A stretch of 16,273 nt of DNA from Spirogloea muscicola (Eukaryota > Streptophyta > Zygnematophyceae > Spirogloeales > Spirogloeaceae): NCBI GenBank assembly GCA_009602725.1, contig WELB01000041.1, positions 801,900 through 818,172 on the forward strand, given 5' to 3'. The first letter of the stretch is position 1; every line of letters begins with the position of its first letter. The translations under genes were made by a program, and so were the position numbers. Below are positions 8,298 to 15,399 of this stretch, piece after piece. The notes beneath the pieces were generated by a model that was given only the letters and a program-made list of their open reading frames with translations, was not told the DNA's origin and ran no database searches.

Positions 8298-8567
8298 GCA
8301 CCTCAGAAGAAAGTGCTCGCCCATTGAGGATAGGGGCTGGAAAAGCCAGCCCAAAAAATAATGAACAGAGTACGAGAAGGCGGCCAGAGGAAGCGCTAAG
8401 AAAAGAAGAAAGTGCTCGCCCATTATGTGTTGCTAACATGTTGCAACCACGCTCAATCTTGTGCTTCAAAAGAATAGCATAATTCGTTGAGCTGGAAAAG
8501 CCAGCCCAAAGAAGAATGAACAGAGTACGAGAAGGGGGCCAGGGGAAGCGCTAAGAAAATGCACCTC
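8298..8567. repeat. 7-bp target-site duplication flanking the double-tail insertion in A3
   Basis: GCACCTC occurs at 8298-8304 and 8561-8567. Removing 8305-8560 and one copy restores the uninterrupted family A sequence AGCACCTCCCACTGCG seen at 9643-9658 and, reversed, in A1. Confidence 0.8.
8305..8560 (-). mobile_element. Head-to-tail double copy of the ~98-bp hairpin tail element
   Basis: Unit 1 (8305 to about 8403) and unit 2 (about 8404-8560) each run, on the minus strand, from TTTTCTTAGCGCTTCC through CGTACTCTGTTCATT, the hairpin, and AATGGGCGAGCACTTTCTTC. Unit 1 forms GGGCTGG (8334-8340) with CCAGCCC (8346-8352). Unit 2 has GCTGG (8491-8495) with CCAGC (8501-8505) and is interrupted at 8425-8488 by 64 bp of unrelated sequence. 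A single 7-bp duplication brackets both units. Confidence 0.75.
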
Positions 8568-8749
8568 CCACTGCGTGGCCAGCTATGCGTGTGGAAGCGG
8601 AACTCTTGTATGCCTCGGTCACCAACACATGCACCAAGGCTCGTGGGCCTCCGCCAGGTTGTTCACCCACAATGTCCAGGGTGCGACGGTGATGGCGACC
8701 CTGGGAATCCGTGGTGATGGGCATTACATTGCTTACTTCCACAAAGAGA

Positions 8750-8815
8750 GAAGGCGCGCGGGGCGCATGAATTGAAAGGGAGGCCAATTCAAGCCAATAC
8801 ATTGTTCAGGCAGAG
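8750..8815. repeat. Family C GC/AT repeat, copy 1
   Basis: It contains GCGCGGGGCGCATGAATTGA, AAGGGAGGCCAATTCAAGCC and AATACATTGTTCAGGC. Two more copies occur at about 10180-10245 and 10375-10437. No coding signal is visible. This copy abuts the 5' side of A3. Confidence 0.75.
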
Positions 8816-8911
8816 TCGAGTGCAGTCGAGCACAAAGGGCGCGGTAGCCGGCGTCGCGCATCAAGCCCGCCAGGGCTTTCCCCAAACGGGCGAGCCCTTC
8901 TTCTTTCACTT

Positions 8912-8972
8912 TTCGGGCTGGCTGTTTCACTGCCCTTGCCCCCTTTTTTCTGGGCTGGCCTCTCACAGCCAC
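8912..8972 (+). repeat. Two degraded hairpin tails
   Basis: At 8915 GGGCTGGCTGTTTCACTGCC retains only part of the stem. At 8953-8957 GGCTG pairs with CAGCC (8966-8970). Both carry subtype II features (TTGCCCCC). Confidence 0.5.
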
Positions 8973-8998
8973 CAGTTAACTTCCCACAGCCACCGCCC

Positions 8999-9103
8999 TC
9001 TCCTCGGAGAGGGGATTTTTAGATTTTTAGATGTGCTTGCCTTTGTACCTGGCCATTTGGCCTACATTTCTTTCTAATACACGATCTCTTCTTCTCCTCG
9101 GAG
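8999..9103. repeat. 11-bp target-site duplication around a family B tail (B3)
   Basis: TCTCCTCGGAG occurs at 8999-9009 and 9093-9103. Everything between is family B 3' UTR. Confidence 0.75.
9010..9092 (+). mobile_element. Extremely truncated family B retroelement tail, copy B3 (83 bp)
   Basis: It contains TTTTTAGATGTGCTTGCC, TTTGTACCTGGCCATTTGGC and TTCTTTCTAATACACGATCT, matching B1 at 6045-6106 almost base for base. Only the last ~80 bases of the 3' UTR were inserted, with a clear duplication on both sides. Confidence 0.8.
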
Positions 9104-9560
9104 CGTCCTTCTCAATGAAAAATGCGTGTATATTAAGAGATGGGGAGGCCATGTGTGGCCAAGTACAAAGGCAAGCACATTGGACAAATGTACGTCACCT
9201 GCTGCTAAGCTGACCCGCTCAGTAACCACGAGTCAGCACATAGAGGTCGCTACCTGACGCTCGAATACCGGACGGCAATTGACTAGCTCTTGTGCCAGCA
9301 GCTAAGGCTCGACCAGCTTTCTGATGCAGAGCATACGCCTGAGCTCGTTGCAGACAGGTTGACACTCGACGTCGCAGAAATGACAGATAGGCTGCCGGCA
9401 TACCCATCTGGGCTGGGAGCATATCCTCGCGTCGTGCATATCCCAGACTCGCTATGTTCTCGAGTAGGGTATGGAAGCGAGGACCCAAGCAGCCGAAAGT
9501 GTCGATTGCGGCCGGGAGGAGGTGGTCACTGCGGGGGTAGTCTGAGTAGTGTCGGAGCTT

Positions 9561-9642
9561 TTTCTGCTCTCTGTTCATTCTTTTTCGGGCTGGTTGTTCC
9601 AGCCCCTATTCTCAATGGGCGAGCACTTTCTTCTTTCTGCTC
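9561..9642. repeat. 9-bp target-site duplication around a minimal insertion in A4
   Basis: TTTCTGCTC occurs at 9561-9569 and 9634-9642. The reconstructed empty site matches the reverse of A1 (GAGCAAAGAAAGCTCC) apart from small differences. Confidence 0.8.
9570..9633 (+). mobile_element. 64-bp minimal hairpin-tail insertion
   Basis: The inserted sequence is only TCTGTTCATTCTTTTTC, the hairpin GGGCTGG (9587-9593), loop TTGTT, CCAGCCC (9599-9605), then CTATTCTCAATGGGCGAGC and ACTTTCTTC. It is the smallest member of the tail family here and shows that little more than the hairpin and its flanks is present in a successful insertion. Confidence 0.8.
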
Positions 9643-9767
9643 AGCACCTCCCACTGCGTGGCCAGCAATGTGTGTGGAAGCGGAACTCTTGTATGCCTCA
9701 GTCACCACCACATCAACCAAAGCTCGTGGGCCTCCGCCAGGTTGTACACCCACAATGTCAATGGGCG

Positions 9768-9980
9768 AGCACCTTCAAGCTTCCTCTCTAGCATCTCCGA
9801 CCTGCGGCTGCTTTTCTTTTTGCGGCTGCTTAGCAGAGGTTACTGAGTGATTCGTAGCTGCTTTGTTTCTGTGTGCTTGTTTTTCTTAGCGCTTCCCCTG
9901 GCCCCCTTCTTGTACTCTGTTCATTCTTTTTGGGCTGGCTTTTCCAGCCACTATTCTCAATGGGCGAGCACTTTCTTCCT
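9768..9980 (+). mobile_element. Truncated retroelement tail, family E, copy E2
   Basis: A frame reads SSISDLRLLFFLRLLSRGY-stop (TGA 9844-9846). The 3' UTR continues ATTCGTAGCTGCTTTG, then TTTTTCTTAGCGCTTCCCC, then hairpin GGCTGG (9933-9938) with CCAGCC (9944-9949) and AATGGGCGAGCACTTTCTTC. This copy joins an ORF end directly to the hairpin tail, showing that the hairpin is the natural 3' end of a LINE-like element. Confidence 0.7.
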
Positions 9981-10022
9981 CCTTATGGGAACAGCCCACC
10001 AATGTACGAAAGTGGCTCTCCC

Positions 10023-10086
10023 AACTAAAGTTTCGTGCATTTGAAATAAACGAAGGCCAAATAGCCAAGTACAAAGGCAAGCGAGA
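10023..10086 (-). mobile_element. Family B-type 3' tail, minus strand
   Basis: The reverse complement reads CTTGCCTTTGTACTTGGCTA, TTTGGCCTTCGTTTATTTCA and AATGCACGAAAC, matching B2 at 6689-6745. It lies within sequence resembling the subtype II hairpin end (minus-strand TTGGGAGAGCCACTTTC, 10000-10022). No coding part remains. Confidence 0.65.
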
Positions 10087-10159
10087 GAGGCGAGGGCTGT
10101 AAAAAGACACCCCGAAGAGAAAGTTGAATACGTCCGGAGAGGCCCGGAATGCACGGCAG

Positions 10160-10245
10160 GGGAGGCAATGAGGGAATGAAGGCGCCGCGCGGAGCCCATG
10201 AAGTAAAAGGGAAGGCGAATTCAAGCCAATATATTGTTCAAGCTG
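10160..10245. repeat. Family C GC/AT repeat, copy 2
   Basis: GCGCGGAGCCCATGAAGTAA, AAGGGAAGGCGAATTCAAGC and CAATATATTGTTCAAGC align with the copies at 8756 and 10379 with several substitutions; it is the most diverged of the three. Confidence 0.65.
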
Positions 10246-10374
10246 TAAAGGCCCAAAAGCGTAGTGGATGTGGGGGGGCAGGCGAGGAAGAGCGCGGACA
10301 GTCAAAAAAGAATGGACAAAATCTAAGAGGGACAGTGGGGGGAGGGCCGCCGCGGCGGCAGGGAAACGAGAGAG

Positions 10375-10437
10375 AAGGAGCGCGGGGCGCATGAAATGAA
10401 AGGGAGGCCAATTCAAGCCAATGCATTGTTCAGGCGG
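10375..10437. repeat. Family C GC/AT repeat, copy 3
   Basis: GGCGCATGAAATGAAAGGGA, GGCCAATTCAAGCCAATGCA and TTGTTCAGGC match copy 1 closely. It ends where the GC-rich upstream region of the cupredoxin-like gene begins. Confidence 0.75.
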
Positions 10438-10439
10438 GG

Positions 10440-10965
10440 AGGGGGGGAACCCGCCGCTGGCCCGCAGCGTGAGGCGGGAGCGCGGGGTGGCACCGTCCTG
10501 CGCACGGCGGACCAATCTCGTGGCGCCGCAGATTCCTCCTCCCACGTGGCGCGCCTGCGTCCGGCGCCGCGGCATCCCGCGCGCAAGATGCCGCCCGAGT
10601 CCCACGGCGCGCGGCGCGGAAAATGCGCCGCGTGGCGGCGAGCTTGCTCGGGCGGCGAGGGCCAGGTTCCTGGCCTGGGGGGAGATTCTGGGCAGGGGGG
10701 GGCCAGATCGGGCGCCCCGGTGGCGGCCGCCGGTCAACCCCCGAACTCTTTTGACCCCCCCCCCAGATGAATATGCGGGAATCACCGCCCCGCCCGACAC
10801 CGGACAGCCCCCCCCTCCCCCCCTCCCCNNNNCCCGCGCCCCCGCCCCTCCCTAGACGTAGCTCCCCGTCTGCTTCATGCATCTCCACAGATCCCCAGTC
10901 AGGTTGCCCTCTGAAACCCCCCCAATCTGCTCCCTACGGCCGCCGCTTCCGCGACCATCGCTGCC
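10440..10965 (+). promoter_or_regulatory. GC-rich presumptive promoter and 5' UTR of the cupredoxin-like gene
   Basis: A CpG-dense region directly upstream of the signal-peptide ATG. A CCAAT motif lies at 10512-10516 and a palindromic G-box core CACGTG at 10543-10548. No clear TATA box was found. Long C and G tracts lie at 10677-10702 and 10757-10830. The motif matches are short and can occur by chance; the assignment rests mainly on position. Confidence 0.4.
10829..10832. other. Four undetermined bases
   Basis: NNNN lies inside a C-rich homopolymer stretch. It is an assembly or base-calling gap whose true length is probably unknown. Confidence 0.95.
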
Positions 10966-12144
10966 ATGGCGCCCCTCGCGGCGCTCCTCGCCGCGCTCCT
11001 CCTGGCCGTGGTCGCGCCCCTCGCGGGTGAGGCTTCCCCCCCTTCCGCCCGGCCACCCACCGCTCACCCGTTGTCTCCGTAGCTTTGGGCCGTGTTGAAG
11101 TAGCATTGGAATGGGTCGGTGAAGCATGAGGGAGAGTGGAGGAAAGAGTCAAAACGTGAACCCAGCCGAGTTCCTGGAGCAATGCAGCAGGCTGCAGCAC
11201 AGATAACCGCCCAGATTGTTCCTGGACAGCTGCAGGTGGTAGCAGTACACCCTGCTCCCAGCGGGGCAGGATAACTCTACATTCTCATACTTTCACTTTA
11301 TGAACTCTTGTTATTCTTCATTTGCGGTGTATGTGATAGGGACCAGCCCGCATGATGCTGTCAGTCAGTTTGCAGCTGACCACCAACTGACCACCGTGCT
11401 GCAGGAGCGGCCAAAACCCCCCCTTATCTGGCACCAAAAATCAAGGCGCCGTCATGCTCTCACATTCCCTGGTATTACCCCATCACCGTGCCGCCTATCA
11501 CGGTGACTCCTGGGACGACCTGCACATGGTACTATATGGACGCCAGCCCTGTTCTCCGCCAGCATTGTGTCGAGTCTGTGCCGCCCGACACGAGGATTAA
11601 AGCCCCAATTGACACCACTGGAAAGGGTGTTTTCAGCTACAAGTTCACAAAGGTACGCCAACACTACTACAACATTTTTCCGGCCGAAAGTCACGCCCAA
11701 ACATGTACTTCACCTCATGTTGCAGAAATACACATTTTGTAGAAATCCTTGTCGACATGTCATGTGTATATATTTTCTGCATGCTCACCTACACTCAAGT
11801 TGACTTTCAGAAGGTACATGTAGTAGGGGGCAGAAGCTATTGCATAGGGAGTGTTGCATACAAATTGGGTTACGTACACCACATGCATTTTGTCCTGCAT
11901 GATGATGCAGGTGTCTGGGCTTCTGGCTGAAGTCCTTTCTCTGATGTGTCATTTCTTTGCTGCACAGGCTGGTATTTACTTGTATCAGGATTGTCAATTC
12001 TTGTACACAATGAATGGTGAGATTATTGTCGCAGCTGGCAAGACAACGACTGGGAAGGGCATGCACAAAACATCTACTTCTACGAAGAAGGGCGGTCATA
12101 AGCATCATCCACCTCCTCCCAAGAAGAAGGCAACTAAGAACTAA
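10966..12144 (+). CDS. Small secreted cupredoxin-like protein, 3 exons, probably without a normal type-1 copper site
   Basis: Exons 10966-11026, 11405-11652 and 11968-12144 give 161 residues; phases agree and all introns are GT-AG. Residues 1-21 are a textbook signal peptide (MAPLAALLAALLLAVVAPLAG). The core (about 46-126) has cupredoxin rhythm: ITVTPGTTCTWYYMD, then H74, then GVFSYKFTKAGIYLYQDCQF and MNGEIIV. In ordinary blue copper proteins the late loop carries Cys, His and Met; here C112 and M118 are present, but the position three after the Cys is Leu115 and no His follows. His74 could be the first ligand. Extra Cys residues (38, 60, 75) could form disulfides. The tail (128-161) is rich in Lys, His, Thr and Pro (KGGHKHHPPPPKKK). 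Likely extracellular or cell-wall located. The fold assignment is by pattern, not search. Confidence 0.75.
11027..11404 (+). other. Intron 1 of the cupredoxin-like gene
   Basis: The donor is GCGG|GTGAGG after the signal-peptide exon and the acceptor is GTGCTGCAG|GAGCGG. The split codon gives Gly21. An alternative acceptor at about 11371 would bring in an in-frame stop. Confidence 0.75.
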
Positions 12145-12226
12145 GAGGCATCCTATTATATGTGATGAGTTCATTTTGTACGTAGTTTAGAGTTCTAGAA
12201 TGTTCGATGTGAGTAACATCTTATTA

Positions 12227-12339
12227 CCCCCCCCCCCCCTCCCCTTCTGCACAGTAGCACATTCTTTACTGGCAGCCAGAATAACAAACCCCCTCTCTGC
12301 ACAGTGTCACCTTCTTTGCTGGCAACTAGAATTGCAATC
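12227..12339 (+). repeat. C tract plus 50-bp tandem duplication
   Basis: Thirteen C residues at 12227-12239, then two diverged copies with a 50-bp period: TCTGCACAGTAGCACATTCT from 12246 and TCTGCACAGTGTCACCTTCT from 12296, each continuing with TT-x-CTGGCA and AGAAT. Each copy is preceded by a C run. It lies in the 3' flank of the cupredoxin-like gene. Confidence 0.75.
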
Positions 12340-13890
12340 TTGGTTTGAGATACAAAGAAAAGTAGGGATTCTTTAAAAAATTTATCTCAAATGCGGGAGG
12401 TTTTCTAGAACTCTTTTGTAGACGCACTGCTTTTGTGCGACAAACAGCACCTGAACAAATCTTAGACAATCTGCAAAAGATTCTCATGACTTTCTTTTAC
12501 ATCTTCTGCAAACAGTAGCCTTCACTAACATGTCCATTGCAAAAATGAGTCTGCAACTAGAGGTTAAAATGTTGAACTTCACATTTAAAAGTGGTCCGGA
12601 TCTTTAACTGTATGATAAATCCAATAGTGTACAGAACCTGTAAATTGTGCACACTAGTAGTCTAATTTGTTTCACTTGTACATGACATGATAAATTCGTA
12701 GTGACAGCTTCAAAGTTTGATAACCACTTACCGCCTTCGCAATAGATACATGACAGAACAAAAATGTAATATTTCTGAAGATTTCCAGAAACGATGAACT
12801 TACATATATTTACCAATTTCCATAAACATTCCACTAAAGCAACGATTTCGCCTACAGTCATTCCCATGTTTAATCAGAAATTTCTCTACATAATTTCATG
12901 AAGAATAGACAGTCAAAAAAACAAGAATTGGTGTTTAGAACAGCTAGAATAATGACATCCTTTCCTTACATCCGACATCTTATCATATTATTTCCAATGT
13001 GACGAACTCACCATCCACCAGAAAAAGAAAATAAGGAGAAAATATCATCGAATGTAGGCAGGAAATTTTGTTGGACAAGACTGCCCCTTATCGTGCAGGT
13101 AATTTCAGGCAGAAGCTGATAAATGAATCTTGTGTTGAGTCACTCGTGCCACAGGCTGAGCCTGTAGGGCGTGAAAACAAAGCAGAGCAACTTAGAACAT
13201 CAAACATCCTCTTTTATATGCATGATTTGGTCCAAACAAGTAACAGGCACATACTTTAAGGTAAGACGTCAACCAATAAAGATCAATAAGACCTGCCGCT
13301 GACTTATGATGTTCCAAAAACAAAAAGCCGTGAAAGACCTATCTGAAATGGTAAGTTCACAAGACGTTTGCCTCTGAAAGTAGGTGTTTGCAGAGCTTTT
13401 GACACCATAGATTGTTAGAGGATCATAGTGGCCAGCCTGGCGCAACAGCAATGAAAAGTTAATAGGCTGTGTTTTATGTACCTCTTCATATTCTGGTTGA
13501 GACCACAGCATATACTTGAAAAGGTGAATAAGTACACATGCGCCTGCAAAAGCTAGGTGCTGAGAAGGTTGTTCAGAACAGCCACCACCTGACGAGAGCA
13601 CTTTGGGCCAGGGAGGAGAGAGAGGGGTGTGCGGTGCGTGCATGAATGAATCGGGGGTTGAAAGAAGGCCAATAGTCTGTAGTCTGTAGTCATACAAAAG
13701 CTAGCGCAGAAACTGGGGCTCCATAAAGCGAAGACCTATCATTGTTTGGGAGGCTAAGGTGATAGTTAAAAAGCCGGCTGAAGGGGAACATCAGTACCCA
13801 CAAATGAGCACATAATACCGACAGGCTGTGACTTGGGCAGGCAAAACACTGCTAGGAAGCCAGGGAAGTACAGCAACTCCAGCCACCGCC
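12340..13890. other. AT-richer non-coding stretch, no gene recognised
   Basis: Both strands were read. The longest open frame (13269-13697, minus, 142 codons) has no recognisable motif. No exon chain, RNA gene or known repeat was seen. AATAAA at about 13275 has no upstream coding partner. Confidence 0.45.
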
Positions 13891-13893
13891 TGG

Positions 13894-13951
13894 GTAAGGT
13901 GCCATCTGTGTCAAAAGATTCGAAGGAGTGCTTGCGTAAGGTGCCATCTGT
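13894..13951 (+). repeat. 16-bp direct repeat, 42-bp period
   Basis: GTAAGGTGCCATCTGT occurs at 13894-13909 and 13936-13951 without mismatch. Confidence 0.85.
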
Positions 13952-14014
13952 AGTCAGAGGAGCCAGTGGTGTCCCGGATCTCTGAAGACAGTCAGTCTTT
14001 CATACCAGTAGCCC

Positions 14015-14114
14015 TGCATCATCAAACCTTGTGCATAGCAATACCTGCAAGAGACAAAGGCTACTAGCAGATTGTCTGTTGCAGGTATTGCCATGCACAA
14101 GGTTTAATGATGCA
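14015..14114. repeat. Foldback: 43-bp inverted repeat with 14-base loop
   Basis: Arms 14015-14057 and 14072-14114 are complementary at 40 of 43 positions. Mismatches are C14023/A14106, A14037/C14092 and G14051/G14078. On the minus-strand transcript the first two become G-U wobbles, leaving one unpaired position. The size suits a plant-type microRNA precursor or a small foldback element. No target or expression can be seen. Confidence 0.8.
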
Positions 14115-14142
14115 AGGATAAAGAGTGAGGAAGTGACCGCGT

Positions 14143-14173
14143 GGGAGCAGGGGGGTGGGGGAGTGGAAGGGGG
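14143..14173 (+). other. G-quadruplex motif
   Basis: G runs at 14143-14145, 14150-14155, 14157-14161 and 14169-14173, with loops of 4, 1 and 7 bases. It lies 29 bp after the foldback. Confidence 0.55.
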
Positions 14174-15130
14174 TGATTTTGACGTGTTGTCTGTAGAGTG
14201 CTTAGTAATACCAGTTCCACTTACAACATCCACATCATACTGAGTGGAACAATAACACAGACGAAGATAAAGCAGAGCAAGAGATTGGAAGAGAGCACAT
14301 CAGCAACATTAATGGCTTGATCGTGTGAGTCACTGCGTAGCATTGTACCCCTGAGCTGGGTCTGAACTCGGTCTCAAGGTCTCACGGGGTCCTCATCTAG
14401 TGTTCGTTTCAGCATCTCATGGACAAAGCAGCTTTGATATTTGAATTGTCACCTCAGCTATCCCTGCTGTCTCCTTCAATCTTGCAGAGCAGTGAAGGTA
14501 TCAGGTGCGCCAAGGTGAGCCGGTGGGTCTCCTTCTCCTCACAAATGGCCGGTGCCGGGCTAGCACTGCTGAAAACCGCAGGCGGGTAGGGAGGAGGGGG
14601 AGGGAAAGATGGGGTATGCTTTCCTCCGAAGACCAAGATGCTTTAAACCTAGACCCACCTGACGAAGGTAATAATGTGTATTAGTACAGGCACACTGAAG
14701 CGTTTTTATTTGAGGTAAAAATCTTATTCCTCGACCACAGAAGAGGGCGTCAACCTTGAGTTTACTAGGGTAGTAGCCTGTGTTGGCTGAGTGTGGGCTT
14801 AATTTCAACTACAAGGGCAGAGCACATTCACCTATCTGAATAAAACAGGTGAGAGCAGTGTGCAGTGCATGTGCAGGGACTGCAAAGAAGACAGCCACCA
14901 AGTGACCATGAGCACGGACAGATGATGACGACAAGCCACAGTGGAAGGTAGATGGTGGGCAGGTGGTTCATTCAAGCAAGTCTCAACAGGTGTTGCGGAT
15001 GTGTCTGGGTGGCAACCCTGACACAGCGCCCAAGACGCGCTCATGGCTACGAGGTAGGACGCTGATGCAAGTGGACTGAAGAAGCATGGAGAAATGTCAA
15101 AGGTGGGTACAAGCGTGCTGGTGGTGCTGA
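14174..15130. other. Non-coding stretch, no gene recognised
   Basis: No exon chain was found on either strand. It holds a second G-quadruplex motif: GGG at 14584-14586 and 14589-14591, GGGGG at 14596-14600, GGG at 14602-14604. Confidence 0.4.
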
Positions 15131-15370
15131 TGTCAGTCTGTTGTTGGCATGTCTATTGGCTGAGCCTGAGCTAGCTGAGTCGGGAGCGCTGATGACAGGA
15201 CGGGCTCAACTACAAGGAGAAGCTGACAAGGGCGTAGACGGCCGTGGTAGCCAGGACTGCAGGTGGCGCGACAGAGGCCAGGGTTCACAGCAACATTGGC
15301 AGAATGGACGAGTTGAAAGCGAATGCTGCACATGGACCACCCGGGGTGGTCGGGAGCCGGGCATCAGTGG

Positions 15371-15399
15371 CAGCACCGGCTACCACGGAGCCGGTGCTG
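15371..15399. repeat. Perfect 11-bp hairpin
   Basis: CAGCACCGGCT (15371-15381), loop ACCACGG, AGCCGGTGCTG (15389-15399). No terminator or protein-binding role can be assigned. Confidence 0.75.

Larger units (their letters stand above)
7603..8733 (-). mobile_element. Non-LTR retrotransposon, family A, copy A3, split by two later insertions
   Basis: Collinear with copies A1 and A4 on the minus strand: 8733-8568 (RRTLDIVGEQPGGGPRALVH), 8297-8196 (the DTFG region), and 7932-7603 (LGYARRADMLPAQM, then SDLYVLTHGY-stop at 7694-7696, then the CTTGCC...GGCCACACATGGCC tail). Two insertions interrupt it, at 8305-8560 and about 7933-8195. Frame damage is visible near 7850-7890. Its 5' truncation lies within a few bases of that of A1. 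Confidence 0.75.
9131..9759 (-). mobile_element. Non-LTR retrotransposon, family A, copy A4
   Basis: On the minus strand it runs from GACATTGTGGGTGTACAACC through VQPGGGPRALVDVVVTEAYK and HAVGGAEQ, then a 64-bp insertion, then KKLRHYSDYPRSDHLLPAAI, DTFGCLGPRFHTLLENIASL, GYARREDMLPAQMGMPAAYL and SGSDLYVLTRGY-stop (9219-9221). This is the least damaged copy: apart from the insertion and the 5' truncation its frame is open throughout. Its 3' UTR ends GGCCACACATGGCCTCCCCA and TCTCTTAATA. Confidence 0.8.

Noticed and set aside
7933-8560. tRNA-derived SINEs
   Set aside because: No convincing Pol III A and B boxes were seen; the sequences align with LINE-like ORF ends and 3' UTRs instead.
9290-9850. 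186-codon open frame on the plus strand
   Set aside because: It is antisense to copy A4, and its sequence is explained by the minus-strand ORF tail plus the inserted hairpin element.
5700-9980. CRISPR array, because of many short repeats with partial dyad symmetry
   Set aside because: Spacing is irregular, copies lie on both strands, flanks are alignable retroelement sequence, and there are no cas genes; the host is eukaryotic.
9886-10800. 304-codon open frame on the minus strand, the longest in the window
   Set aside because: It crosses retroelement tails, two family C repeats and the GC-rich promoter. Its composition changes with each segment and it shows no domain, so it is open by chance.
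13269-13697. 142-codon minus-strand open frame
   Set aside because: No recognisable motif, no linked exons and no supporting composition.
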